Origin: Planctomycetota bacterium
Lineage (GTDB): Bacteria > Planctomycetota > Planctomycetia > Planctomycetales > Planctomycetaceae
Reading direction: 5' to 3'
Length of the DNA stretch: 64,000 nucleotides
Assembly (NCBI GenBank): GCA_027618475.1
Contig: JAQCEJ010000012.1
Location: 1-64,000 of the forward strand
The position numbers were made by a program, and so were the translations under genes. The notes beneath the pieces are model-generated. The model worked only from the letters and a program-made list of their open reading frames with translations, did no database searches and had not been told where the DNA came from. Shown one piece after another: positions 26,892 through 35,658 of this stretch; within the stretch, counting starts at the first letter, position 1; each line of letters begins with the position of its first letter.

Positions 26892-28103
26892 ATGAAAACA
26901 ATACAATTGTCAGATCGTTTGAATTCCGTTCGATCGCCTCGCTTTCGACGCGGCAGCGTCCTCGTCCTGGCGGCTTCGATGCTGGTCGCCATCTTTGCAT
27001 TCACATCGTTTACGGTCGACGTCGGATTCATCATGGTGACCAAGTCCGAACTGCAGACCGCCGCCGACGCCGGTTCTCTGGCAGCAGCCATTGAACTTTC
27101 ACAAGGTCTCGGCCCCGCACCCCAAAAGACATCGGCTGAGGTCGATTTACTTTCCAGAGCTGCCGCGGTCAGCGTAGCCGCCCGCAATCCCTCGGGCGAT
27201 CTATCGAGTGCCTATGTCGATTCCAATCGGGACGTTCGACTGGGACAGGTGAATTGGGACGAGAATACGAACAGTTGGGTCAAAAATTGGGGAGTCGCCC
27301 CCTATAACATGGTCGAGGTTTCTGTGCTACGCGAAGAGGGAGCCGGTACCAACAGCGGTCCGTTGCCGCTCTTCTTCGCACCCATTATCGGGCACGAAAC
27401 GGCAAATGTCTCGGCGTCGACGACATCGGCGATCGTTCCCGGCTGGGGGTTTCGGATCGCCGGCGGCAGCGGTCAAACAATTGGCGCATTGCCAATTACG
27501 CTGGATGTCGCCACCTGGAATCGCCTCGTCGCCGATAACAAGGCGCATCACAGCACGGAATTTTCTGACAATTACTCCTATGACCCCGTGACGGGAGCCG
27601 TTACCAGCGGACCAGACGGCATCTTCGAAGAAAACTTTTATCCCCACGGAAATGTTTCGCTGCCTCCAGGAAATCGCGGCACCGTCGATCTTGGAGCGCC
27701 TGGCAACAGCACGGCAGACATCAAACGGCAGATTCTCTATGGTCTGAACGAAAACGACCTGTCGTACTTCGGAGGTGAACTGTGCGCGTCATTCGAAAGC
27801 CCTTTGACGATCAACGGCGACACCGGGCTGAGTGCCGGTATCAAAGCCGAACTTGAAGCGATCAAAGGACAGCCGCGGGCGATTCCATTGTTCTCCGGCG
27901 TCCCGACCGGAAACGGTAATAACGCCATGTATACCGTTCCGCAATTTGTCGGGGTTCGCATCATGCACGTGAAACTAACGGGAAATCCGAAACAGGTCAT
28001 TATCCAGCCGGCGCCGTTTGTCGATTCCAGCGTCGTCTACGACGGCAGAACGACAACCGTTGAAGAAGCGTTCATTTTCTCGAAGCCGCGCAGCATTCGT
28101 TGA
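26892..28103 (+). CDS. TadG-like protein (Flp pilus assembly TadE/G-like N-terminus)
   Basis: 403 residues. RRGSVLVLAASMLVAIFAF...DVGFIMVTKSELQTAADAGSLAAA (about 20-67) is the membrane-plus-helix N-terminus of TadG-type proteins, where the helix after the transmembrane segment carries the AADAGSLAAA motif. The remaining 330 residues are exported, mostly beta, with no VWA MIDAS motif. GAGGA (26878-26882) is nine bases before the ATG. It lies 79 bases after the riboswitch-controlled gene, so is probably in the same transcript. The family contributes minor subunits or assembly factors to Tad pili; no Tad motor gene is in the window. Confidence 0.8.
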   Translation: MKTIQLSDRLNSVRSPRFRRGSVLVLAASMLVAIFAFTSFTVDVGFIMVTKSELQTAADAGSLAAAIELSQGLGPAPQKTSAEVDLLSRAAAVSVAARNPSGDLSSAYVDSNRDVRLGQVNWDENTNSWVKNWGVAPYNMVEVSVLREEGAGTNSGPLPLFFAPIIGHETANVSASTTSAIVPGWGFRIAGGSGQTIGALPITLDVATWNRLVADNKAHHSTEFSDNYSYDPVTGAVTSGPDGIFEENFYPHGNVSLPPGNRGTVDLGAPGNSTADIKRQILYGLNENDLSYFGGELCASFESPLTINGDTGLSAGIKAELEAIKGQPRAIPLFSGVPTGNGNNAMYTVPQFVGVRIMHVKLTGNPKQVIIQPAPFVDSSVVYDGRTTTVEEAFIFSKPRSIR

Positions 28104-28193
28104 TGAAGTTTTTAAGGGACGGGGCGCACGCAAAAGCCGAACTGACCATGTTGTGCCGAGAGGGTTTGACACTCGGCCGGGAAAACACCAGTG

Positions 28194-28661
28194 ATGACAA
28201 AAAGGCTCGACAAAATGATCAAACGAAAGACGACCAATAGGAATCGACGTCGCGGTGCTGCACTGGTTGAAATGGCGCTGGTGTTACCCGTCTTCGTCGC
28301 TGTGACGCTCGGAATCATCGAATTCGGACGGGCGATGATGGTCTCGCAACTCGTGACCAATGCCGCTCGCGAGGGAGCCCGGCTCGGTTCATTCGATGGT
28401 ACAACAAACGCGGAAGTCGAAGAGGAAATTCGATCCTTCCTGCAAGGGTCTGCCAATGTCGGAAGCGGGGAAGTGTCGATCGCCATTACGATCACCCCTG
28501 CAACGGGGAATCCCGATCCGGCAAACGATGCCAGTCAGGCCAACGTACGCGACGAAGTGAATGTTACGGTATCGATTCCGTTTGGCAGCGTCAGCTTCAT
28601 CGATGGCAATTATCTGGCGGGAAAGAACATCACCGGTTCCGCAACCATGCGGCACGAATGA
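28194..28661 (+). CDS. TadE-like minor pseudopilin
   Basis: 155 residues. RRRGAALVEMALVLPVFVAVTLGIIEFGRAMMV (about 19-51) is a typical TadE N-terminus: a basic segment, the VEMALVLPVF motif and a hydrophobic helix ending in EFGR, then AAREGARLG. The rest is an exported domain ending GSATMRHE, an end shared with the next TadE-like protein (AVMRHE). The ATG at 28194 is preferred to the adjacent GTG at 28191. A 6-bp hairpin (28155-28177) lies just upstream and may be an attenuator or mRNA boundary. Confidence 0.85.
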   Translation: MTKRLDKMIKRKTTNRNRRRGAALVEMALVLPVFVAVTLGIIEFGRAMMVSQLVTNAAREGARLGSFDGTTNAEVEEEIRSFLQGSANVGSGEVSIAITITPATGNPDPANDASQANVRDEVNVTVSIPFGSVSFIDGNYLAGKNITGSATMRHE

Positions 28662-28939
28662 ATTCGTTCGTCTCGAACGTATGAGTCCGCAATCGCCAAC
28701 GCCCACCCTTTGCATTTCCCGCAGTATTGCATGCCTCGCAGCAATTCCACCTTCCGTCGAGCCGGCATAATCGTCTCAACCCTCTGTGGCCGAATGATGC
28801 AGCCACCTCTCGATACGCTAAAAATATTTCGTTTCTCCCGCATTCATCAAAATCTTGATCTATGTTTGTTTAGGTAAACTGTACGAAGCGAGAACGTGGG
28901 AAATCGCTGGTTCTCCGTCATTTTTCAGATGGCTCAATC
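28662..28939. promoter_or_regulatory. Gap inside the Tad-like cluster; possible second promoter region
   Basis: About 280 bases between the first and second TadE-like genes, larger than other gaps in the cluster. The last third is AT-rich (AAAATATTT at 28819-28827, TTGTTTAGGTAAACTG at 28866-28881) and holds a GAGAAC...GTTCTC hairpin near 28890-28916. It may carry its own promoter, which would free the three downstream genes from the riboswitch; no convincing -35/-10 pair was found. Confidence 0.3.
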
Positions 28940-29449
28940 GTGAAAAACAATTTCGCTAACACCGATCGCGGCACCATGCAGATCATGCTTCGGCGCACAC
29001 GGTGTCGTAAGGGTACGACGTTAGTCGAAATGGCGGTTGTCTTACCTGTCTTCTTCATGTTTCTGTTTTCCCTGTTTGAATTCGCTCACGTGCATATGGT
29101 TCGAAATATACTTCGAGCTGCTGCGAACAAGGCAGCACGTGAAGGCGTCGTCGATGGCGTTACCACCGCACAAGTCGAACAGCAGGTTATGGAATTCCTT
29201 CAATCGGGAATCAAGAATGCCGATAGCGTCACGGTGCTGATCAAAGACGCCGGCGTATTTGATGATTCAAGTTCTGATCCTTCCGGGATCAATTACTCGA
29301 ATCTACCCGATATCGATTTGTCAAAGGCCGAGTCGCGTCAGCTCTTTATCGTTCGGGTCGAAGTCGACTATGACAAGGTCTCTCTTCTGCCACCAATGTG
29401 GGTCGGTTCCTTAAGACTGGCGGCTCATGCCGTCATGCGGCACGAATAA
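28940..29449 (+). CDS. TadE-like minor pseudopilin
   Basis: 169 residues with a GTG start; ATG codons at 28976 and 28985 are alternatives. CRKGTTLVEMAVVLPVFFMFLFSLFEFAHVHMV (about 22-54) is the TadE signature, followed by AANKAAREGVVDG, which echoes the REGARLGSFDG of its neighbour. An exported domain follows and the end is AVMRHE. Sequence similarity to the flanking TadE-like genes suggests local duplication. Probably anchored in the inner membrane with the C-terminal part outside. Confidence 0.82.
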   Translation: MKNNFANTDRGTMQIMLRRTRCRKGTTLVEMAVVLPVFFMFLFSLFEFAHVHMVRNILRAAANKAAREGVVDGVTTAQVEQQVMEFLQSGIKNADSVTVLIKDAGVFDDSSSDPSGINYSNLPDIDLSKAESRQLFIVRVEVDYDKVSLLPPMWVGSLRLAAHAVMRHE

Positions 29450-29495
29450 AACAGAGAATCGCATATAGAAGTCACGACGACCAGCAAGGAAATCC

Positions 29496-30014
29496 ATGAT
29501 GCAAAAGCATCGTCTCCGTTCTCGAGAACGTTTAGGTGTCCGCTGTCTTCATCGTCGCAGAGGGGCGGCGATCGTCGAATTCGCCATAATGGCACCCGTA
29601 TTCCTTCTCCTGCTGATGGGATCCATCGAGTCCGGCAAAGCCCTGGAAATCAGCAACATACTCTCATCGGCGATACGCCAGGGGGGACGGCTGGCTTGCA
29701 TGGACTGGGAAGGCTTCTCCTCTTCACAACAATCATCAAACCTCAAAGTCGAGTCCGATATCCGAAATTTTCTCATCGCATCGGGTATCGACGGCGATGA
29801 TGTCGAAATTACGATTACATCCGCCGACGGAGACGACTCGGGAGATACGTTTGACTTGTCCAATCCCGCCAATCGGCTCCGTATGTTTCGTATCACGGCG
29901 ACGGTCGCCTTCGATGACGTTAACAATTACCCGATTCCGGTTAAGTTCATGAACGGCAAGAACGTCTCGATGTCGATCGTCTTTCGGGCAGGTAATTCGA
30001 GCATGAGCAATTAA
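29496..30014 (+). CDS. TadE-like minor pseudopilin
   Basis: 172 residues, third TadE-like protein of the cluster. HRRRGAAIVEFAIMAPVFLLLLMGSIESGKALEI (about 19-52) has the same layout, with IVEFAIMAPVF in place of LVEMALVLPVF and ESGK in place of EFGR. IRQGGRLACMDWEG follows. It ends with a C-terminal domain without the MRHE tail. AAGGAAA precedes the ATG by about six bases. The 46-base gap from the previous gene suggests co-transcription. Confidence 0.82.
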   Translation: MMQKHRLRSRERLGVRCLHRRRGAAIVEFAIMAPVFLLLLMGSIESGKALEISNILSSAIRQGGRLACMDWEGFSSSQQSSNLKVESDIRNFLIASGIDGDDVEITITSADGDDSGDTFDLSNPANRLRMFRITATVAFDDVNNYPIPVKFMNGKNVSMSIVFRAGNSSMSN

Positions 30015-30172
30015 AACAAACAGGCGGTCGCCGGACCGATCTCGAACATCGAGATTCGTTCTCTTCAATAGCATTTTGAATTCGTAACGGATTCAGCAAC
30101 GGCTCAATCGTCTTCGTGGAAATCAGGGTTGAAACAAACTTGCAAGCGTGTCAGGGCAGGGAGAAACGAATT

Positions 30173-32137
30173 ATGGCAAACGGTAGAATTGGCTCGAGTG
30201 GTCGATCGAAACAGCCGTCGACAACAGGCAAAAATATTTCTTCGTCAAAGCGACGAGGGGCATTCATGGTTCTGGCCGTGTTTGCATTGATCGCGGCGAT
30301 CAGCATGGTCGCGTTGGGCGTCGATCTTGGCGTAGTTTCGCTGACGAAAACGAAAATGCAAAATGCCGTGGATGCAGCGGCCCTGGCCGCCGCGCAGGAA
30401 ATCATCACCGCTGTGGAAAATGTGGGGCAAAACAGCGGCGACGGAGCCGATGTTGCAGACGCTAACGCCAGCGCGATGGCCCCCGCCCGACAAATGGCGA
30501 TGAACGTGGCCAACATGAACGGCGTCCATGTCGATCCCGATGACGATGTCCGCTTCGGCAAACGTTATTACAACAAGAATTCCAATACGTATGGGATCAC
30601 TTGGGATGAGGCTCCCTACAACGTCGTCAAAGTAACGGCACGACGGGATAACGCCACTCCCGGTAAAGACGACTCCGAACTCACGCTCTTTTTTGCCCGC
30701 ATCTGGGGAAAGAAGTCGACGTCGCTGACGGCTTCTGCTGTCGCCTATGTCGAACCGCGCGATATCGTGCTGGTACTCGACTATTCGGGGTCGATGAATG
30801 ATGACAGCGAATTGGGGGCCATATCCAAGCTGGGTCAGACCAACGTCGAAGCGAACATCTATCAGATCTGGCAAGATCTGGGATCACCTTCCTACGGTAA
30901 CATGACATTTACACCCAACTGGGTCACGATTCCGGGCCAGCCCGCATCCGGCGCCATTCCTCACATTAAAGTCACATGGAAGGCGACGGAGATTTATGTG
31001 GTCTCAACAAAAGACTTGAGCAACGTTGTGCTCGAGTTTCAGGGGGGAAGCACACAGAAATTCGAAGGTCTGAGCAACACCACCGGGACGTTCAAGGGAA
31101 CGGGGTCTAAGAGTGGAAAACTCATCACGAACTGTTGGATCAAATCAGGAGACAACAGTAGCGGTGACTGCCCGGGGTGCGGAGAAGAATTCAACTTCTA
31201 TAGCAATACGGCCATCAAAAAAGGCCTCGGTTTGAGTAATGTCGCTTACCCTTATGCCAGCGGAAGTTGGGATGATTACATTGAATACTGTCGTGGTAAT
31301 TCCAGTTCCGGTTCCGGATACAGTAACGATGTCTATAACGCCGGATACTGTCGCAAATTCGGGATACTGACGCTGATCGATTACTGGAACAGCGAAAAAC
31401 CCAAGTTCAGCCAGACCAATGCTCTTTGGAAAACACACCAGTACCCGGTAGCAGCCATGCGGAGTGGTGCCTCCTTATTCACCAACTTTCTGGCAGGTTT
31501 GGATTTCGGTGATCACGTCGGTCTGGTGACTTATGATTCGGTCGGACGTATCGAGAAAACACTCAGCCATCCGTCGTTTCCTGAGTCGGTCAATCTGGGT
31601 AACTCGCCCCTCACCGATCAGTACGACGACATTGCGACGATTGTTAATCACAAACAAGCCGGCCATTACGATCTCTACACCAATATCGCCGACGGTATCA
31701 ATAACTCGATCCAGCTGCTCGAAGAACATCGTCGTGCCGGTGCAAAACCGATCATCATTCTGATGACCGACGGCAACGCCAATCGAAAAGTCAACGGCGT
31801 TCAGACTCCGAGTGGCTGGAACTGGAACAACCTCACCGATTACAACGATGACGGGCAATCCGACTATTCGACGAACGACCAGTACAAACTGTGCGCCATG
31901 ATCAAGGCCAAAGAAGCCGTTGATCTCGGATTCACGATTCACACATTGACCGTCGGTGTCGGGGCCGATCGCGACTTCATGAAGGCGATCGCCCACATGG
32001 GGAAAGGGGATTGGATCGATTGCCCGGGGGGAACGTCCGTCGGTGAGATGGACACACAATTGCTCGCGGCCTTCAGCAAGATCGCTGCCAACGTTCCGCC
32101 GGCGAAATTGATGGCTGATCCGGATCAGGCGGACTGA
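30173..32137 (+). CDS. TadG-like protein with a VWA domain split by a long insertion
   Basis: 654 residues. RRGAFMVLAVFALIAAISMVALGVDLGVVSLTKTKMQNAVDAAALAAA (in several steps, about 28-75) is the TadG N-terminus. A von Willebrand A domain starts at VLVLDYSGSMND with a full MIDAS triad (D203-x-S205-x-S207). The matching TDG aspartate (ILMTDGNAN) is only at D533, so about 330 residues separate parts normally about 100 apart. The inserted region contains SGDCPGCGEEFNFYSN, a four-residue cysteine pair, and Ser/Gly-rich loops. GGGAG lies about nine bases before the ATG at 30173; the upstream ATG at 30116 gives an improbable leader. Probably an exposed metal-dependent adhesion component. Confidence 0.85.
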   Translation: MANGRIGSSGRSKQPSTTGKNISSSKRRGAFMVLAVFALIAAISMVALGVDLGVVSLTKTKMQNAVDAAALAAAQEIITAVENVGQNSGDGADVADANASAMAPARQMAMNVANMNGVHVDPDDDVRFGKRYYNKNSNTYGITWDEAPYNVVKVTARRDNATPGKDDSELTLFFARIWGKKSTSLTASAVAYVEPRDIVLVLDYSGSMNDDSELGAISKLGQTNVEANIYQIWQDLGSPSYGNMTFTPNWVTIPGQPASGAIPHIKVTWKATEIYVVSTKDLSNVVLEFQGGSTQKFEGLSNTTGTFKGTGSKSGKLITNCWIKSGDNSSGDCPGCGEEFNFYSNTAIKKGLGLSNVAYPYASGSWDDYIEYCRGNSSSGSGYSNDVYNAGYCRKFGILTLIDYWNSEKPKFSQTNALWKTHQYPVAAMRSGASLFTNFLAGLDFGDHVGLVTYDSVGRIEKTLSHPSFPESVNLGNSPLTDQYDDIATIVNHKQAGHYDLYTNIADGINNSIQLLEEHRRAGAKPIIILMTDGNANRKVNGVQTPSGWNWNNLTDYNDDGQSDYSTNDQYKLCAMIKAKEAVDLGFTIHTLTVGVGADRDFMKAIAHMGKGDWIDCPGGTSVGEMDTQLLAAFSKIAANVPPAKLMADPDQAD

Positions 32138-32181
32138 TATCAGACGCCGCACTCAGACGCCTGTTACTCTTCTATCAAAAT

Positions 32182-32218
32182 CAACACCCGGATGACGCGA
32201 AGTCATCCGGGTGTTGTT
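32182..32218. terminator. Bidirectional terminator between convergent genes
   Basis: Perfect 15-bp stem (32182-32196 with 32202-32216) and a 5-base loop GCGAA, 44 bases after the VWA-protein stop. A short T-rich end on the plus side and an A-rich left flank (AAAAT) serve both directions; the convergent repeat-rich gene ends at 32244. Confidence 0.8.
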
Positions 32219-32243
32219 CATAAAATCGAAAGCCATGGAGAAG

Positions 32244-34385
32244 TCAGTTCCCCTTCTGCTGGATGATCACGGGAAGGGAACCCTCTTCCGGTGCAGCTCC
32301 TTGCTCATTGGACTCGACCTTTGACGCCCCTTCCGGATTCGGTGTCGGAGGGGCGGGTGGCGGTCCGGCTTTCGCCGGTGCGGGATCAACCCCCTTCACG
32401 GTGCTGGGGTCGCCTCCCAATTCCTTAAATAATTGACTGGCGATTTCATCGTCAGGAACCAGTTTGAGAGTCTGTTCGAATTTCGCCTTGGCATGTTCTT
32501 TGTGACCAATCACCTTGTACATGTATCCAAGCAAGAACGAATTAAATGGCGAATCGGTCGTTTTCTTGACGTCAGCCTCCAAGGCGCGAAGTTGCTTGGT
32601 AAAGTCTTCCGCATTTTTGTAGTGAGCAATCATCGTCTCCCAGGTTGGCTCACCTTTGTAGTGGACGACGGCGTGTGCTTCGATTGCCGAGTTCTGGTAA
32701 TCACCCTGGGCAAACAGACTCAACCACAACAATTCATGAACCTTAGGGCTTTCCGGCAGTTCGATCGCGGCATGGCTCGCCATGCGAACGGCCTGACCAT
32801 ATTCTCCATCATTGAATGCATCGTTCGCGGCATTCAAGAATTGAAGGCCTAAGTCGTCATCGGCATTCGCCGGGGGCGTCGCCGAACTATCGGGATCGAT
32901 CTGCGCGAGTTCAGTCGAGGCATATTGATCAACTGGGGCCGTTTCGGAATACGTGTAACCGCCACCTTGAGTATACACAATCGGCTGTACATAACCTGTG
33001 TTGTAGTATGAGGCATAGCCGATGTACGGAGCGTACAATCCATTACCGCCGAATCCGTCATAGCCACCGTATCCGTAAGTACCATATCCAAAACCGAATC
33101 CACCGTATCCGAGGCTGAGAATAAAGTTGTTTCTCGGACCACCGTAGCCATAGCCTCGATGGCGGGGGGGGTTGCCATATCCACCACCATACCAGCGGTT
33201 CCCCCACGAGTTATAGCGGGGATTGAAGGCGAACGAGCGGTGTCCACCATTGTGATTGTGACCATACCGCACGTTGATGCTGTTGTTGCGATGGCTGTGA
33301 TGGCCGTGATGGCCGCCGTAGTTTCCGCGATTGAAACTGTCGTTTCCCCGTCCCTCGAAATTATTAAAATTGCGGGAGCCGAAGTTGGAATTTCCTCCGT
33401 TGTTTCGATTCACAACCGATGGGTTGAAATGATGGTTTTTTCCGTCACGGTTATTTGCGTTGAAATTGCGCGTGTTCGATCCTGAATGACTGCTGAACGT
33501 CCGATGGCTGTTCCCACCTTGTTTTCCGGATTGTCCACGGAATGTCGCGCCTGAGTTTCCGTTTTTAAAACCGTTTTCGCCTCGTCCCTCGTTACTCCTA
33601 CTCTTACCGGAACCGAAGTCGAAGTTCTTCGCACCATTTCGATTCACGATCGACGGATTGAATTGATGATCTCGTCCATTGTCGCGAGCGTCGTCGATAC
33701 TACGGCTTTTCGACCCCGATTGACCGCTGAACGTCCGATGGCTGTTGCCGGTCTTGTTTCCGGATGGTCCACGGAATGTCGCGCCTGAGTTTTCACCACG
33801 CGGGGAAATCCGATTGACCGAATTGCTGCTGTTGCCGCGGTTCGAAGAACCAATATTTCCACTTTGCGTACGAGGTGTAATACTTCGGTTCTGGCCTTGA
33901 AACTGTGAACCACCGCGAGGCTGCGAACTGGCGCTGCGGTTACCACTGGGCGGGCGGGAAGATCCTCCACTGAAACTGCGTGATGATCCACCACTCAAAC
34001 CGCTCTTTGAGCCACCGCGAGGCTGCGAACTGGCACTGCGGTTACCACTGGGCGGGCGGGAAGACCCTCCACTGAAACTGCGTGATGATCCACCGCTAAA
34101 ACCGCTCTTTGAGCCACCGCGAGGCTGCGAACTGGCGCTGCGGTTACCACTGGGTTGGCGGGAAGACCCTCCACTGAAACTGCGTGACGATCCACCACTC
34201 AAACCGCTCTTTGAGCCGCCACCTCTGCTGGCGCTGCTTCCTCCACCGCCGCCGCGACTGCTACCGCCACCTCCACCTTTTCCGCCACCCCCGCCGCGCT
34301 GTGCGAAGATATCGGGCCCCGTGGCGACAATCAGCACAAGGCTGAGTAAACCGGCACCCCAAGTTCTTGTTTTGAGAGGTATCAT
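32244..34385 (-). CDS. Secreted Gly/Ser/Arg/Asn-rich repeat protein with TPR-like C-terminus
   Basis: 713 residues. A signal peptide (about 1-28, ending DIFAQ) leads into RGGGGGKGGGGG and then three tandem 34-residue repeats beginning GGSKSG(L/F)SGGSSRSFSG, followed by longer degenerate Ser/Asn/Arg/His repeats with recurring NSHRTFSG and HHFNPSVVNRN units. A Gly/Tyr-rich stretch (GYGGFGFGYGTYGYGGY) follows. The final 200 residues are different: FLNAANDAFNDGEYGQAVRMASHAAIELPES and LFAQGDYQNSAIEAHAVVHYKGEP look like tetratricopeptide helices. AAGG is eight bases from the ATG. Probably an extended, surface-exposed protein. Convergent with the TadG/VWA gene. Confidence 0.8.
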   Translation of the reverse strand: MIPLKTRTWGAGLLSLVLIVATGPDIFAQRGGGGGKGGGGGSSRGGGGGSSASRGGGSKSGLSGGSSRSFSGGSSRQPSGNRSASSQPRGGSKSGFSGGSSRSFSGGSSRPPSGNRSASSQPRGGSKSGLSGGSSRSFSGGSSRPPSGNRSASSQPRGGSQFQGQNRSITPRTQSGNIGSSNRGNSSNSVNRISPRGENSGATFRGPSGNKTGNSHRTFSGQSGSKSRSIDDARDNGRDHQFNPSIVNRNGAKNFDFGSGKSRSNEGRGENGFKNGNSGATFRGQSGKQGGNSHRTFSSHSGSNTRNFNANNRDGKNHHFNPSVVNRNNGGNSNFGSRNFNNFEGRGNDSFNRGNYGGHHGHHSHRNNSINVRYGHNHNGGHRSFAFNPRYNSWGNRWYGGGYGNPPRHRGYGYGGPRNNFILSLGYGGFGFGYGTYGYGGYDGFGGNGLYAPYIGYASYYNTGYVQPIVYTQGGGYTYSETAPVDQYASTELAQIDPDSSATPPANADDDLGLQFLNAANDAFNDGEYGQAVRMASHAAIELPESPKVHELLWLSLFAQGDYQNSAIEAHAVVHYKGEPTWETMIAHYKNAEDFTKQLRALEADVKKTTDSPFNSFLLGYMYKVIGHKEHAKAKFEQTLKLVPDDEIASQLFKELGGDPSTVKGVDPAPAKAGPPPAPPTPNPEGASKVESNEQGAAPEEGSLPVIIQQKGN
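33910..34215. repeat. Three tandem 102-bp repeats inside the repeat-rich protein gene
   Basis: Units start at 33910, 34012 and 34114 with an exact period of 102 bases and few mismatches, each encoding 34 residues. Near identity at DNA level indicates recent expansion. Confidence 0.9.
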
Positions 34386-34702
34386 CGCTTGATTCCTTAA
34401 AGCCCAACGTTTCCAAAAACGATCGTCGCCATTCCTACGACTCCTGTGCCGTTCTTCCCTGTTCAGCACCCATTACCTCTTTAACTTCGCAACTGCCATT
34501 CCGGTTGGCGACGAATGGATGAGTTTATGAATTATACGAACTCTCGATTGAGAAAAGGGCCTAAATCCAGCTGAAATACGACCTGATCGAGCGGCGAATA
34601 TTTCGCAACTCGACAGAACATCCTCCGCCAGGATTCTCATACCATGTCGTCGACTCGATAATTCCGTCGTCAATGTGACAACAGAAATGAGCCCGGCCGG
34701 CA
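34386..34702. other. Intergenic region, no gene seen
   Basis: About 317 bases between two minus-strand genes; probably holds the promoter of the repeat-rich protein gene. No supported gene, and no clear hairpin terminator for the esterase was found. Confidence 0.4.
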
Positions 34703-35605
34703 TTATTTCATCGGATGTTTTTCGAAAAACGCCCAGATCATGTCGTTCGCCGGAATATTGAGTGCGGATTTCCCCAGGATTTTGAGTCCGGGTCTCCTCC
34801 CGGGCCAGGTGTGCCCTCCCCCTTCGATCGTGACGAGAACGACTTCCGTCCCTTCTTTTCCGCCGGAGTACGTCGTGCGGACGACTTTCAGCTGGTCGGC
34901 TGCTTCGTTCGACAGCACGTCGACAGCAGGAGTTTCGTCGCACTCATTCAGCTTCACCCAGGTTTCGATCGATGGTTTGACCCCGCGCATCCGCCAGACC
35001 GCCGAACTCTCATCGTTTCGTTCATACGACACGAAGTTATCGACCGTCCCATGAAAATGCAGCACCGCAACCGGCCGCTCGGGTTTCGACTCACTGATCG
35101 CAATCGTTCCCGCAACCGGCGCAATCGCGGCGATTCGCTTCGACATTTCAGCCGCGAGCCGGTAGCTCATCATGGCCCCGTTACTCATACCGCAGGCAAA
35201 CACGCGCTGCTTGTCGACGTTGATCACCGTTTCAAGATCATCGAGCAGTGCCTCAACATAAGCGACATCGTCGGGCATATGTTGGCGAATCTCTGGTGCA
35301 AAACCCCCGGCATTCCAGACCTGAAACGGACCTTTCCCCGTCCCATTGGGATAAACGACAACAAAACCGTTTTTGTCCGACGTTTCGCTCATCCCTGAAA
35401 ACGCAGCCATCATCCAGGCATTCATCCCGGCCCCATGAAACGTCAACACCACCGGCGTCGCCGTCTCGGGATCGTATCCCTTCGGCACATGCACCAGATA
35501 AGACCGCTCGCGCCCACCGATGTCGAGCGCCTGCATATGGTTGCCGGGTGTGAGCGGATCAGCAGATAAAAGGGAAATCAGAAGCAAGGATTGAATCGCT
35601 GTCAT
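34703..35605 (-). CDS. Exported PHB-depolymerase/feruloyl-esterase-like alpha/beta hydrolase
   Basis: 300 residues with a short signal peptide (about 1-15). The catalytic triad can be followed: nucleophile elbow CGMSNGAMMSY, aspartate in HFHGTVDNFV, and histidine in EGGGHTWPGR. YLVHVPKGYDPETATPVVLTFHGAG matches the start of the LpqC/esterase-PHB (CE1-like) family. It probably hydrolyses ester bonds in polysaccharides or polyesters outside the cytoplasm. The next gene upstream on the same strand ends 54 bases away. Confidence 0.88.
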   Translation of the reverse strand: MTAIQSLLLISLLSADPLTPGNHMQALDIGGRERSYLVHVPKGYDPETATPVVLTFHGAGMNAWMMAAFSGMSETSDKNGFVVVYPNGTGKGPFQVWNAGGFAPEIRQHMPDDVAYVEALLDDLETVINVDKQRVFACGMSNGAMMSYRLAAEMSKRIAAIAPVAGTIAISESKPERPVAVLHFHGTVDNFVSYERNDESSAVWRMRGVKPSIETWVKLNECDETPAVDVLSNEAADQLKVVRTTYSGGKEGTEVVLVTIEGGGHTWPGRRPGLKILGKSALNIPANDMIWAFFEKHPMK

Positions 35606-35658
35606 TGGTTAACCGCAACTTTTAGGTATGCCTACGAAGAACAAGCGTTTCCCTCACA

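Noticed and set aside
28104-28154. Second c-di-GMP riboswitch
   Set aside because: An ACGCAAAAGCCG string is present, but the GCAAACC, GNRA hairpin and GGTTACCG parts of the aptamer are missing.
33159-34198. Open frames in other phases of the repeat-rich gene
   Set aside because: Low-complexity repeats open all frames; only the frame with signal peptide and TPR-like end looks real.
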